A DNA stretch of 64,000 nucleotides, from the NCBI GenBank assembly GCA_020628095.1, contig JAHDFP010000005.1, positions 186,001-250,000 on the forward strand, in the 5' to 3' direction. Within the stretch, counting starts at the first letter, position 1. Each line of letters starts with the position of its first letter. This document shows positions 1 through 10,244 of the stretch, one piece after another. The position numbers were made by a program, and so were the translations under genes. The stretch is from Saprospiraceae bacterium. GTDB taxonomy: Bacteria; Bacteroidota; Bacteroidia; Chitinophagales; Saprospiraceae. The notes beneath the pieces are model-generated. The model made no database searches and was not told where the DNA came from. It saw nothing but the letters and a program-made list of their open reading frames with translations.

Positions 1-1324
1 CGAAAAGTTAGATTCCGCCTTTAAAAACCTATCTGGGTCTGGAAAACTTACGGAAATCAATGTTGCACAATCGATTAAAGAGATAAGAAGAGCACTGGTC
101 GCAGCCGATGTCAACTATAAAATTGCCAAAGAATTTACGGATAAGGTCAAGGACAAAGCCATGGGGTCTAAAAACCTCTTGAAAGCGGTCAAGCCTGGTG
201 AAATGATGGTGAAAATCGTCATGGATGAGATGGTCGAGCTAATGGGCGGTCAGAGTGTCGGTATCAATGTAAAAGGAAACCCTGGTGTTGTTTTAATTGC
301 TGGTCTACAAGGGTCTGGTAAAACGACATTCACTGGAAAACTAGCTAAGTTCCTCAAAGAGAAAAAGAGACATAAGGTCTTAGTGGCAGCCTGCGATGTA
401 TACAGACCAGCTGCCATAAACCAGCTAACGGTATTAGCAGAAAGTATCGGTGTAGACATTTATAAAGAAATAGACAACAAAAATCCCATAGATATCGCAG
501 GTAATGCCGTTGCTTACGCGCACCAAAACAACTATAATGTCCTCATAGTAGATACGGCGGGACGTTTAGCTGTGGATGAGGAGATGATGAACGAAATAGA
601 GGGAATAAAAAATGCCATCACACCGACTGAGACCTTATTCGTCGTGGATTCCATGACAGGTCAGGATGCGGTTAATACGGCGGCTGCATTTAACGAAAAG
701 ATCAATTATGACGGCGTGGTCCTCACCAAATTAGATGGGGATACCAGAGGTGGTGCGGCCTTATCTATAAAGTACACCGTCGGTAAGCCAATCAAATTTG
801 CAAGTACAGGTGAGCAAATGGATGCCTTAGATGTATTCCATCCCGAACGTATGGCATCGCGGATACTAGGAATGGGTGATATCGTCTCTTTTGTAGAAAA
901 GGCACAGGAGCAATTTGATGAGAAGGAAGCCAAGAGAATAGAGAAGAAAATCAAGAAGAACAAGTTTGATTTTAATGACTTCTTGGGACAGCTTAATCAG
1001 ATCAAGAAGATGGGAGACATTAAGTCTTTACTCGGTATGATACCTGGTATGAGCAAGCTCAAAGACATTGACATAGATGATAATGCCTTCTCTAAGGTGG
1101 AGTCCATAATACAATCTATGACACCGCACGAACGCGCTAATCCCGATGTCCTCAATATGAGCCGCAAGAAGCGCATATCAAAGGGATGTGGACGTAATAT
1201 CCATGAGATTAACATGTTCATCAAGCAATTCAACCAGATGAGAAAAATGATGCACATGATGTCCAAAGGCAATGGAATGAATCAAATGATGGAAAAACTT
1301 AATAATATGCAGGGTTTTAAGTGA
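1..1324 (+). CDS. ffh: Signal recognition particle protein Ffh, 5' end outside window
   Basis: GTPase of the signal recognition particle, which binds 4.5S RNA and signal peptides and delivers nascent membrane proteins to FtsY and the translocon. The frame is open from position 2, so the start lies upstream of the window; the first ATG seen (161) is internal. The N-domain helices are visible (EIRRALVAADVNYKIAKEF), then the G domain with P-loop GLQGSGKTT, the DVYRPAAI and DTAGRL motifs and TKLDGDTRGG, and a methionine-rich M domain ending in a Met/Asn-rich tail. All family landmarks are present and intact. It stops 28 bp before the next gene on the same strand. Confidence 0.97.
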   Translation, partial: EKLDSAFKNLSGSGKLTEINVAQSIKEIRRALVAADVNYKIAKEFTDKVKDKAMGSKNLLKAVKPGEMMVKIVMDEMVELMGGQSVGINVKGNPGVVLIAGLQGSGKTTFTGKLAKFLKEKKRHKVLVAACDVYRPAAINQLTVLAESIGVDIYKEIDNKNPIDIAGNAVAYAHQNNYNVLIVDTAGRLAVDEEMMNEIEGIKNAITPTETLFVVDSMTGQDAVNTAAAFNEKINYDGVVLTKLDGDTRGGAALSIKYTVGKPIKFASTGEQMDALDVFHPERMASRILGMGDIVSFVEKAQEQFDEKEAKRIEKKIKKNKFDFNDFLGQLNQIKKMGDIKSLLGMIPGMSKLKDIDIDDNAFSKVESIIQSMTPHERANPDVLNMSRKKRISKGCGRNIHEINMFIKQFNQMRKMMHMMSKGNGMNQMMEKLNNMQGFK

Positions 1325-1352
1325 TTTTCCGTACTTTACAATATTAAAATCA

Positions 1353-4300
1353 ATGCACATGAAGAACAAAATTTTACTTTTCTTTCTTTTATCGTTTTCT
1401 GTGACTTCTTATAGCCAGTTGCCTGATGGAGACATTGCTCCCGACTTCTCTTTAGAAGAGGTAGGTGGAAGTTTTTACGGATTATATGATTACTTAGATC
1501 AAGGTTATGCCGCAGTACTTGATTTTTCTGCGACATGGTGTGGTCCATGCTGGAATTATCACCAAGGTGGAACACTAGAATCTGTCTGGGGTAACCTAGG
1601 ACCAGATGGAGAAGACTTAGCGATTGTTTACATGATAGAAGCCGATCCTGGCACTACTCAGCCATGTATCTATGGTCCTGGTGGAGGATGCAGTGGAGGC
1701 TCTATAGGAGACTGGACGTCTGGTACCAGCTATCCTATACTTAACCCTGATGCCAGCTCTGCGGCATCTGTTAATGGTGCATATAGTATCAATTACTATC
1801 CAACACTATACGGTGTTAAGCCAGATAAGACAATCTATGAGATAGGTCAGGCATCTTACAGTGAGTGGGATGATTTTATCAGAACCAGTGCAATGGCTGC
1901 GACGACTTATGAGGTCATCGATGTCTCATGCGAATCTGCAGAAATTGACTTAGAACCAAGGGGTGGCGTAGGACAAATTAGCTTCTTATGGTCTAATGGA
2001 GAAACTACGGAAGATCTATATGATGTACCTAACGGAACTTATTATGTCACGCTAACTGATGATCTTACTGGATCAGCAAGTTGGGCTACAGAGGTAGAAA
2101 TAGGACCTATTGAGGTAACTAACAGTGCTGTCGTTTTCGAGACTGAAATCGAAGAAATGGTAGAGCCAAGTTGCTACAGAGATTCTGATGGAGTCATACA
2201 AGTCCGCACGGATGGTGGTTCTGGATCATTTACTTACAATTGGAGTAATGGTGAGCAGGGTGATAGATTAGAGAATTTAGAGTTCGGTACTTATGATGTA
2301 ACAATCACAGATGATTCTAATGGTTGTACTACAGAAGAAAGTTACTTCTTAGATCATCCAGATCCTTTAGAGGTATATTATCAGTCATTTGACCAAGAAT
2401 GTGGTGACCAATCTGGTTCCGTCGTATTCGAGGTCAATGGTGGGGTAGGACCTTACTATTTTGTTTTCGAATTATTCGAAACAACTGATCCAGAAATAGA
2501 ATTAGAGCCTGGATATTACGAGGTGACTATCGAGGATGTATTCAGTTGTCAGGAGTTCGCTTCATTTGAAATAGAATCTTCTGGCGGGCCAATGGCCGAT
2601 ACGGAAAGTGAAGGAATGCTTAACTGTAGTAACTCTTCCGTATTTATCAATGCTGATAGTTCTTCAGTAGGAAATAATATAGAGTATTTCTGGTTTAATC
2701 CAGATTATATGCCGATAGATACAGGATTCAGAACAAGAGTCAGTGCAACTGGTAATTATATACTGGAGGTAAGAGACTTAGATAATGGTTGTGTTACCGT
2801 AGATAGAGTAGAGGTTATGGAGGATTACACGACGCCTGTTGCCGAATCTAATGCTGCTGGAGATTTAACTTGTGCAGATTATACTACAGTGATCTCAGGT
2901 GACGGGTCTACCGATGACGGCTCTGTAGAATACCTATGGACAACTAACGATGGTGAAATACTAACTAACAATTCTAACATAGAGATAGAAGTAGGATCAG
3001 AAGGTACTTACACACTAGAAGTAACTAATCTGGCGACAGGTTGTGTCGCAACTTCTTCTGTGACCGTTGAGGCGCCAGAAGCTCCAGAAGCTGCTATAGC
3101 TGGCGGTCAGGATTTCTGCGCGGGATCATCTACAGAGGTATGTGCTGATGATGTGACTAACTCAGAATCTATCGAGTGGTATGTAGATGGTACTTATGTA
3201 GGTAGCTCCAGATGTATAGATGTAGATGTTTCTGCGACTGTCGAATTAGTTATTACTAATGATCACAGTCAGTGCGAAGATATGACAAGCATGCGTGTGG
3301 TTGAGTTCGAAAGTCCATCTGGTGTCATCTCTGGTGACAATGCGGTATGCGAAGGTGGTAGCACAAGATTATGTGCTGACGATACGGACAATGTGGATTC
3401 TTATGAGTGGATATTAGATGGTAGTGTCATATCGACTAACAGATGTGTCGATGTAAGTGGCACAGGAGATGTAGAACTAAGACTAATAAGTGCTGATAAC
3501 TGTATCGTGTCAGAAGCGATTTCTGTTACAGAATTAGCAGGACCATCAGTGAGAATAGATGGTGACGTAGAGATATGCGAATCAGAAACTGGTACTATCT
3601 GTGTCGATCTGAGAAATAACGAAACGGCATCATGGAGAATTAATGGACAAGATGCAGGCACTGGAGAGTGTATTGATTTTAATGGTACCTATGACATCTC
3701 AGTAGAGGTGACTAATGCAGACGGTTGTACATCGGAGGATGAGGTGAGAACTTACATAAGTCAGCAGCCATCAGTAAGTATAGCAAGTCCAGAGTTATTG
3801 GATTGTAATAACCAGTCCACGCTTATAGACATTACATTGGATGGTAACTACTCAGTAAGCTGGACAGATGAGTCTGGTGATGTTATTTCTACTCAGGAAG
3901 ATATAGAAGTGACAAGAGCAGGGACATATACTGTAGCTTGTACAAGTGAGCAAGGATGTATAACTGAGGCCACTGTAACTGTAGAAGCTGACGATGCTGA
4001 TATAACTAGAGCAGAACTTAGCTCTTCGCAGACTGACGACTTCTCTTTTGACTTCTCTAATGATTCTAATGGAGAAACAACTGAGATTCTATGGGATTTT
4101 GGAGATGGTAATACATCTACAGACGCTAACCCTTCTCACCAATATGATGAGCCAGGTTACTATACGGTATGCCTTACAGTCAAAAACGAATGTGGTGAGA
4201 GTACAGAGTGTACAGAAGTATTAGCTTACTCTGGTATCAGAATCAGTTCTGATGTCAGTAATGTAAGTTGCTATGGAGAAAGCGACGGAGCGATCAACGT

Positions 4301-4955
4301 AAATATCTCTGGCGGATTGCCATCATTTACTTATGAGTGGAGTGGCCCGACGCAGGGTATATCTGGAGAATCTGTAGACGGATTATTACCAGGTGATTAT
4401 ACATTAGTTATCACTGATGAGACTGGTGCTCAGATTACAGAAAACTATGTTATCTCAGAGCCAGACGCTATTACAGTAACTGACAATGTCAATGGAACTC
4501 CTGCGGGAGAGGCAATGGGTAGCATAGACCTTATGATAGAAGGTGGTAATGGTACTTATACTGTAGAGTGGGATAATGGTATGACAGGTACTTCTATATC
4601 AGGATTGGAGAGAGGCGATTATACTGCCACGATCACTGATAACGAAGGATGTATGGAGATAGTCACTTATTCTGTAAGTGGTACGACTAATGTAGACGAG
4701 CTAGATTTCATTACAGAATTTGTAATGGCTCCTAATCCAGCGAGTGAATATGTGGACTTAAAAGTAGGTGTGAACCAAAACCAAAAAGTCCAGATGACAA
4801 TATTAGACATGAGCGGAAAGTCTGTTCTTAATAGAACATTCTCTGCTAACTATACAGAGCGTATTTCTCTTAATGATCTTTCTGCAGGAATTTATCTTGT
4901 AGAGCTTAGATCAGAAAAGCAAATATCGCTGAAGAAATTATTCGTGACTAAGTAA
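1353..4955 (+). CDS. Giant secreted thioredoxin-fold/SprB-repeat protein with T9SS sorting domain
   Basis: 1200-residue exported protein. A signal peptide (about residues 3-22) ends at SYSQ; ATG at 1359 (MKNK) is an equally good start. Residues about 25-185 form a thioredoxin/TlpA-like domain with the redox motif WCGPC (Cys63, Cys66). The rest is a chain of immunoglobulin-like modules rich in Gly/Asp/Asn: SprB-type repeats of the form GGxGxxxYxWSNG (about 190-410 and 960-1100), Cys-containing modules, and a PKD domain (WDFGDG, about 900-945). The last about 80 residues are a type A sorting domain (MAPNPASEYVDLKV to LFVTK), which sends the protein through the type IX system to the surface. A redox domain fused to adhesin repeats suggests surface anchoring of a disulfide enzyme; its substrate is unknown. 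Confidence 0.85.
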   Translation: MHMKNKILLFFLLSFSVTSYSQLPDGDIAPDFSLEEVGGSFYGLYDYLDQGYAAVLDFSATWCGPCWNYHQGGTLESVWGNLGPDGEDLAIVYMIEADPGTTQPCIYGPGGGCSGGSIGDWTSGTSYPILNPDASSAASVNGAYSINYYPTLYGVKPDKTIYEIGQASYSEWDDFIRTSAMAATTYEVIDVSCESAEIDLEPRGGVGQISFLWSNGETTEDLYDVPNGTYYVTLTDDLTGSASWATEVEIGPIEVTNSAVVFETEIEEMVEPSCYRDSDGVIQVRTDGGSGSFTYNWSNGEQGDRLENLEFGTYDVTITDDSNGCTTEESYFLDHPDPLEVYYQSFDQECGDQSGSVVFEVNGGVGPYYFVFELFETTDPEIELEPGYYEVTIEDVFSCQEFASFEIESSGGPMADTESEGMLNCSNSSVFINADSSSVGNNIEYFWFNPDYMPIDTGFRTRVSATGNYILEVRDLDNGCVTVDRVEVMEDYTTPVAESNAAGDLTCADYTTVISGDGSTDDGSVEYLWTTNDGEILTNNSNIEIEVGSEGTYTLEVTNLATGCVATSSVTVEAPEAPEAAIAGGQDFCAGSSTEVCADDVTNSESIEWYVDGTYVGSSRCIDVDVSATVELVITNDHSQCEDMTSMRVVEFESPSGVISGDNAVCEGGSTRLCADDTDNVDSYEWILDGSVISTNRCVDVSGTGDVELRLISADNCIVSEAISVTELAGPSVRIDGDVEICESETGTICVDLRNNETASWRINGQDAGTGECIDFNGTYDISVEVTNADGCTSEDEVRTYISQQPSVSIASPELLDCNNQSTLIDITLDGNYSVSWTDESGDVISTQEDIEVTRAGTYTVACTSEQGCITEATVTVEADDADITRAELSSSQTDDFSFDFSNDSNGETTEILWDFGDGNTSTDANPSHQYDEPGYYTVCLTVKNECGESTECTEVLAYSGIRISSDVSNVSCYGESDGAINVNISGGLPSFTYEWSGPTQGISGESVDGLLPGDYTLVITDETGAQITENYVISEPDAITVTDNVNGTPAGEAMGSIDLMIEGGNGTYTVEWDNGMTGTSISGLERGDYTATITDNEGCMEIVTYSVSGTTNVDELDFITEFVMAPNPASEYVDLKVGVNQNQKVQMTILDMSGKSVLNRTFSANYTERISLNDLSAGIYLVELRSEKQISLKKLFVTK

Positions 4956-4983
4956 GTCTGACAAGACTAAAACGGAAATACAA

Positions 4984-5014
4984 AAAGGAGGATCAATTAT
5001 TTTGGTCCTCCTTT
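4984..5014. terminator. Bidirectional terminator between convergent genes
   Basis: Arms 4984-4994 (AAAGGAGGATC) and 5004-5014 (GGTCCTCCTTT) pair over 11 bp with one G-T wobble and a 9-nt loop. The arms end in A-runs and T-runs, so it can act on both strands. It lies between the convergent secreted-protein gene and mutS and overlaps the last codons of mutS. Confidence 0.75.
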
Positions 5015-7794
5015 GTTGTTTCTATGATTTCTTTCAGCTTGAGCATACACTCTATAGGTGTCAGAGTGTCGATATGAATGTTCTCTATTATCTCTTCTAT
5101 CTTCTTATACTTTAGTGTGCTTGTATCGAACATATTGAGTTGTATGTTACTACTCTTGGAGGTCTTCAGTTTTTCGCGAGTCTTGTTATTCTTCTCAATG
5201 GATTTGGCTTCTAACTTAACCAGTAGGTCGGTGGCTTTGCTGATTATGGATTTCGGCATACCAGCCAGCTGAGCCACATGCACTCCAAAGCTACTATTAC
5301 TCGCTCCAGCGATCAGCTTCCTGAGGAAGATGATTTTACCATCTATTTCTTTGGTGGCGACATTGTAATTTTTGATACGGTCATAGGTGTTTTCCAGTTC
5401 GCTTAATTCGTGATAATGCGTAGCGAACAACGTCTTGGGTGTAAAGGACTGATTTTCGTGAAGGTATTCGGCAATAGCCCAGGCAATAGATATACCATCA
5501 TAAGTGCTCGTTCCTCTGCCTATTTCATCCAGTATTATCAGACTTCTCTCTGATAGGTTATTAAGGATACTCGCCGTTTCGTTCATCTCTACCATAAAGG
5601 TTGACTCTCCACTGGAGATATTATCTGTGGCACCGACTCTGGTAAATATCTTGTCCGTCAGTCCGATTTCGGCCACTTGAGCTGGCACAAATGACCCGAT
5701 ATGCGCCATCAGTGTGATAATAGCCGTTTGCCTTAATACGGCCGACTTACCTGACATGTTTGGCCCTGTGATTAAGATAATCTGCTGGCTCTGCGTATCT
5801 AAGAAGACATCATTAGGCACATACGGATCGGTCGCCGGAAGATTTTTTTCTATTACAGGATGGCGTCCCGCTTTGATATTAATTTCCTGACTATCTGATA
5901 TGTGGGGTTTTGTATAATCGTTCTTTTCTGCAACATGAGCCAGAGATATATAACAATCTAGTTCGGCAATCAGCTTCGCATTGGAGAGTAGGAGAGGTAC
6001 GTGCTTCTCAGATCGTATGACAAGGTCATCATATATGGTTCTCTCCAGTTCAGCGATCTGCTCATCAGCTTGAAGAATCTTGGCTTCCAGTTCTTTTAGA
6101 GGCTGATTGATATATCTTTCGCTGCCTTTGAGCGTCTGTTTTCTTATCCAATCTTCCGGTATTAGTCCTTGGTCTTTGAACCTGTTAGTAACTTCATAAT
6201 AATATCCGAAGACATTATTGTATCCCACCTTTAGAGAGCTGATGCCTGTTTTTTCAATTTGCTCTTGCTGAAGATTAAGTAGTAAGTCTTTACCATTCTT
6301 AGATATAGATTTCCATTCATCTAGCTTTTCGTGGCAACCTGTTTTTATAACATGCCCTTTTTGTAAAGAAACTGGCGCATCATCGGTTATCGTCTTATCT
6401 ATAAGATCAAACAACTCCTGACATGCACTAAGATGATCTTCTATTTTTTGGAAATTTTCTCCACCTCGATCTTTGAGAAGTAATTTGAGAGTCGATATCA
6501 GGTTCAAGGTATTCTTGATAACTACGTACTCTTTAGGGTTGATCTTCCTGAGTGGTATCTTACTGGCTAACCTTTCTATGTCGCCTATCTTCTTTAGTTC
6601 TGCAATGATTTCTTCTCGCAGAGATTCGTCCATGACAAGGGCATCTACACGATCCAGGCGTCTTTGTATTCTAGTAATATCTATCAGTGGAAGCACTATC
6701 CATTTGACAAGCATCCGAGAACCCATCGGGGTAAGCGTGTAATCAATGATCTCTCTAAGGGAATGCCCAGACGCATGCAAGCTATCCACTAGCTCCAAGT
6801 TCCGTATAGTGAATCGATCTAACCACAGGTATTGATCAGAATGTAGCTTGGATAGCTGATGAATGTGAGTGGTATTAGATTGCTGAATGGTCGATAGATA
6901 ATGTAATATTGTACCAGCCGTGACTTGACTTAGCTTATCACTTTCTATGCCTATACCTTTGAGAGAAATAACATTAAAATGTTTCGTCAGTATATCATAA
7001 TTATACTGCGCTTCATACAACCAATCATCTAATCCAAACAAGTAACCTTCATCCGATAATAAAGATGTAATCTGATCTTTTTGTTTTTTGGAGTAGAGTA
7101 TTTCATTGGGCGAAAATGTTTCTATGAGCTTATCTATATCAATCGTTCTGCCCTGATGGACAACAAATTCGCCAGTTGATATATCCAAAAACGCAACGCT
7201 TGCCTGCTTATCATCCAGATATATTGACGCCAAAAAATTATTTTGCTTTGCACTCAATAAAGAATCGCTACTGGTAACACCAGGGGTGACTATTTCTGTA
7301 ACACCTCTTTTGACGATTTTCTTTTCTTTACTTGGTTTTTCGAGTTGTTCGCAGATTGCTACACGATAACCAGCCCGGACTAGTTTTGGTAAGTATAAAT
7401 CCACAGAATGATAAGGAAAGCCCGCAAGCTCTGTCATGTCCCCTCCGTTATTCCGACTTGTCAAAACTATCCCGAGAATATCAGCACATTTGACAGCATC
7501 CTCGCCGAATGTCTCGTAAAAGTCTCCTACACGAAATAGTAATAAAGCATCAGGATGTTGCTGCTTCACCTCATAATACTGTGTCATAAGAGGTGTCTTC
7601 TTCTTAGCAGGTGATTTTTTCGTCTTTTTCTTGGTTTGAGGTGGATTCAATGCTTGATTTATCTGAGTGGTAGACCTATAAAAGATCCCCGATGATTGAG
7701 TATTAAGTATAGATGGACAAGTTAATAAATATTGTACTATATTTGCGCCGTTAAAACCCTGAGGTTCGATGTACGGATTACTCAGGAATGGCAA
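4993..7794 (-). CDS. mutS: DNA mismatch repair protein MutS
   Basis: Mismatch-recognition ATPase that recruits MutL. The mismatch-binding motif is in FRVGDFYETFGEDA near the N-terminus. The ATPase domain holds the Walker A GPNMSGKSAVLRQ (about residue 673), the DEIGRGTSTYDG box (about 757) and ATHYHEL. The C-terminal about 60 residues match the short MutS dimerisation tail. The longest frame adds about 48 residues unlike the family before a Lys-rich KKKTKKSPAKKKTPLM stretch. Family members usually begin just before such a stretch, so the real start is probably the TTG at 7650 or the ATG at 7587. This also frees the 7650-7813 region for the rpsP promoter, which faces the other way. Confidence 0.96.
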   Translation of the reverse strand: MPFLSNPYIEPQGFNGANIVQYLLTCPSILNTQSSGIFYRSTTQINQALNPPQTKKKTKKSPAKKKTPLMTQYYEVKQQHPDALLLFRVGDFYETFGEDAVKCADILGIVLTSRNNGGDMTELAGFPYHSVDLYLPKLVRAGYRVAICEQLEKPSKEKKIVKRGVTEIVTPGVTSSDSLLSAKQNNFLASIYLDDKQASVAFLDISTGEFVVHQGRTIDIDKLIETFSPNEILYSKKQKDQITSLLSDEGYLFGLDDWLYEAQYNYDILTKHFNVISLKGIGIESDKLSQVTAGTILHYLSTIQQSNTTHIHQLSKLHSDQYLWLDRFTIRNLELVDSLHASGHSLREIIDYTLTPMGSRMLVKWIVLPLIDITRIQRRLDRVDALVMDESLREEIIAELKKIGDIERLASKIPLRKINPKEYVVIKNTLNLISTLKLLLKDRGGENFQKIEDHLSACQELFDLIDKTITDDAPVSLQKGHVIKTGCHEKLDEWKSISKNGKDLLLNLQQEQIEKTGISSLKVGYNNVFGYYYEVTNRFKDQGLIPEDWIRKQTLKGSERYINQPLKELEAKILQADEQIAELERTIYDDLVIRSEKHVPLLLSNAKLIAELDCYISLAHVAEKNDYTKPHISDSQEINIKAGRHPVIEKNLPATDPYVPNDVFLDTQSQQIILITGPNMSGKSAVLRQTAIITLMAHIGSFVPAQVAEIGLTDKIFTRVGATDNISSGESTFMVEMNETASILNNLSERSLIILDEIGRGTSTYDGISIAWAIAEYLHENQSFTPKTLFATHYHELSELENTYDRIKNYNVATKEIDGKIIFLRKLIAGASNSSFGVHVAQLAGMPKSIISKATDLLVKLEAKSIEKNNKTREKLKTSKSSNIQLNMFDTSTLKYKKIEEIIENIHIDTLTPIECMLKLKEIIETTKEDQNN
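7738..7745 (+). promoter_or_regulatory. Candidate -7 box of the rpsP promoter
   Basis: TATATTTG matches the Bacteroidota housekeeping -7 consensus TAnnTTTG exactly, about 70 bp before the rpsP start. No TTG is found at the usual -33 distance, so only the -7 element is supported. It lies inside the longest possible mutS frame, which argues for a later mutS start. Confidence 0.5.
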
Positions 7795-7813
7795 ACCATA
7801 TAAATTTTAACTT

Positions 7814-8701
7814 ATGTCAGTAAAGATAAGACTTGCCCGAAGAGGGCGTAAGAAAAGACCTTTCTATCACGTCGTAATAGCAGACGCAAGAGCTCCAAGA
7901 GACGGAAAATTCATAGAACAAATAGGTAGCTATAATCCCATGACTGTTCCTGCCAGTATAGAGTTGGACAGAGACAAAGCCTATGAGTGGTTAATGAAAG
8001 GAGCGCAACCTACAGATACAGTAAGAGCACTACTTAAGTTCAAAGGAGTATACTATCGTAAGCATCTGATGAGAGGTGTCGCCAAAGGTGCATTCTCTGA
8101 GGAAAAAGCGATGGAAATGTATCAAGAGTGGATAGATAAGAAAGAGGCCGCGATTGCAGCGAGAAAAGAAGATACAGCGCGTAAAAAGGCTGATTTCTGG
8201 AAGATGGTCTCAGGAGAAATAAAGCCAGCTGCAAAATCTGCGGATAAAGAAGCTGGAGAAGCATTCAGAGAAAATGATGGTGGCGAGGCAAGTGCAGAAG
8301 AAGCTGCACCAGCGGAGTCTGCTGAAGAAACAGCTCCTGTAGCAGAAGAGAAAAAAGAAGAAGCACCTGCTGCTGTAGAAGAAGCTGCTCCTGTAGCTGC
8401 TGCACCAGTAGCAGAAGAGCCTAAGCCAGCTGATGACCTTACTAAGATAGAGGGTATCGGTCCTGCTATCAGCAAACTATTAGCGGCACAAGGCATTGTG
8501 ACTTTTGCAGATTTAGGTGGTAAGTCATCTGACGATATCAAAGCTATACTGGATGCGGCAGAAGGAAACTTTGCAGCGCATGATCCAGGGACTTGGCCTA
8601 AGCAAGCTCAAATGGCAGCTGACGGAAAATGGGACGAGCTAAAGAAATGGCAAGACGAACTGGATGGCGGTAAAGTAGCCAATGCTTCTGAGGAAGAATA
8701 A
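7814..8701 (+). CDS. rpsP: 30S ribosomal protein S16 with long C-terminal helix-hairpin-helix extension
   Basis: Residues 1 to about 85 are a normal S16 ([29 protein letters not shown]), a structural protein of the small subunit. S16 is usually 80-100 residues; this frame is 295. After a charged helix (to about 130) comes an Ala/Glu/Pro-rich linker (about 150-200). A compact domain starting [17 protein letters not shown] (about 206-285) follows, containing a helix-hairpin-helix GIGPAI motif and a TWPKQA segment. Such domains are also known fused to L21 in Bacteroidota (from memory). No stop or shift separates the parts. rimM, commonly the next gene in bacteria, is not adjacent here; a terminator follows directly. 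Confidence 0.95.
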   Translation: MSVKIRLARRGRKKRPFYHVVIADARAPRDGKFIEQIGSYNPMTVPASIELDRDKAYEWLMKGAQPTDTVRALLKFKGVYYRKHLMRGVAKGAFSEEKAMEMYQEWIDKKEAAIAARKEDTARKKADFWKMVSGEIKPAAKSADKEAGEAFRENDGGEASAEEAAPAESAEETAPVAEEKKEEAPAAVEEAAPVAAAPVAEEPKPADDLTKIEGIGPAISKLLAAQGIVTFADLGGKSSDDIKAILDAAEGNFAAHDPGTWPKQAQMAADGKWDELKKWQDELDGGKVANASEEE

Positions 8702-8743
8702 AAGATATCCCGAAAACAGATTTTAAAAATTTAATGGAAAAAC

Positions 8744-8778
8744 AAACCTAGTAAGGCTTAAATGTCTTACTAGGTTTT
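8744..8778 (+). terminator. Terminator after rpsP
   Basis: A perfect 12-bp stem (8744-8755 AAACCTAGTAAG with 8766-8777) with a 10-nt loop ends in a short T-run. It lies 43 bp after the rpsP stop. Confidence 0.8.
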
Positions 8779-8823
8779 ATAATAATATAGCCTTTACAAT
8801 TTTATCTAATAAGTTAAGACGTC

Positions 8824-10209
8824 ATGAAAGAAGAACTTAACCTCAAATACAAAACGGCATTAGACAATATTAAGAGTAGCATTCAGCTATCTGATGAGCT
8901 AAAGACTTATTTGGATACAGAAGAGGCTGAGGACTATAAGGTGCTTATCCAAAAATTTGAAGGAGAAATACATGAGTTGTACACTCAGGTAGCCAATAAC
9001 AATCCGCTACAGTTGGAATCCTTTGAAAAATATCTGATGCATGAAGAGTTTGAAGGATTATACTTACCTAAAGCACTAGGATATAGTGTCTTAAGGGGGC
9101 ATGTCAATGAAAACGTCAAATACATCAGACCTCAAAATCACTTTAAGGATATCTTGACCTTTATTATCAATTCTGCAAACTTTGAGCAGATCAAACAGCG
9201 CGTAGGTCAATCTATACAGATTGGTTTTGCGCTAAGTTCTGATATCTGGATCACTAATATCATAGAGGCGATCAGCAATAATAAGGTGAAGACTTTTATG
9301 CAAAGTCAGAAGCTACACCACTATCGCGAAAGACAATTACGTAACACTGGATTGGTCAAGTATCGTAAGCAGTTTCAGAGTTTGAATTTTCAGACAGCCT
9401 ATTTTCCTGATAACAATTTCGATCTACAACAGGAGGCAGAGAGTATAAAAAACTTTCTTGTCTACAGAGCAAATGGAGATTATAACAACGAGAGTCTGAC
9501 ACCTGTCCTGAAGACATTTGTATCTAACAAGTCTCTTTACGACAATGCAGATTTCTATCCGATAGCGATATTGATAGGTCTATATTATGACTTGGATGCG
9601 GAAGGGCTTAAATCCCTTTCTGATGCCTTCGATTATATAAGAAGCAATAATCCACAAGCAGAAGACCTGTTCTTTAACATAACCAATGGTATCTACGAAA
9701 ACAAATCGGCGATAACCATCGAGGCAGAAAAGAGACTCTCTACAGCCCTATCTGCGGGTACTGCTGATAAGATATCGCAGTTCAAATCAGTACTAGATGA
9801 GGTCAATGCTAAGGGTTATATACATGAAGATGCCATCAATGCAGTAAGAGAGTATTATTATAAAAACGAAGGTCTGTCAATAGAAAACGTAGCGATAAGA
9901 AACTCAATTCTTTCTAAGATATATCAGTTATTGACAAATCTTAGTGTGACGGATTATAGCGAGTACTTTGAGATAAATAAGACTTTCACGGCATACATGG
10001 ATATATTCAGTAATCAAAAATTCAATCAAGAAATAAAAGATTACTCATTAAGATATATCAAAAAATGTCTCAAGTTCTACAAGGACAAACGAAGCAAGGA
10101 ATATCAGGACATCAAGAAGTTTGTTAAGAGTTCCTTCCTTGACTATGGCTTCATGACCGAAAAACAATTGGTTGAGCTGTTCAAAACGAAGAGAAAACCA
10201 AAGAAATAG
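8824..10209 (+). CDS. Conserved-looking helical protein of unknown function
   Basis: 461 residues, not recognised. There is no signal peptide or membrane segment. The sequence is rich in Lys, Glu, Tyr and Asn and predicted largely helical, with a very basic C-terminus (FKTKRKPKK). Codon use matches the neighbouring core genes. It stands alone after the rpsP terminator and ends 35 bp before the EI24-type membrane gene, so the two may be co-transcribed. Likely a cytosolic protein; no function can be assigned. Confidence 0.8.
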   Translation: MKEELNLKYKTALDNIKSSIQLSDELKTYLDTEEAEDYKVLIQKFEGEIHELYTQVANNNPLQLESFEKYLMHEEFEGLYLPKALGYSVLRGHVNENVKYIRPQNHFKDILTFIINSANFEQIKQRVGQSIQIGFALSSDIWITNIIEAISNNKVKTFMQSQKLHHYRERQLRNTGLVKYRKQFQSLNFQTAYFPDNNFDLQQEAESIKNFLVYRANGDYNNESLTPVLKTFVSNKSLYDNADFYPIAILIGLYYDLDAEGLKSLSDAFDYIRSNNPQAEDLFFNITNGIYENKSAITIEAEKRLSTALSAGTADKISQFKSVLDEVNAKGYIHEDAINAVREYYYKNEGLSIENVAIRNSILSKIYQLLTNLSVTDYSEYFEINKTFTAYMDIFSNQKFNQEIKDYSLRYIKKCLKFYKDKRSKEYQDIKKFVKSSFLDYGFMTEKQLVELFKTKRKPKK

Positions 10210-10244
10210 AAACTACATTTTACCTAGACTTACATTAGATTAAG

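Noticed and set aside
4984-5014. The GGAGG-rich sequence at the end of mutS as a ribosome binding site
   Set aside because: It is one arm of a convergent terminator hairpin and no start codon follows.
8122-8541. Minus-strand frame opposite the rpsP extension
   Set aside because: Ala/Ser-only composition is the reverse of the GCT/GAA-rich linker; S16 on the plus strand is certain.
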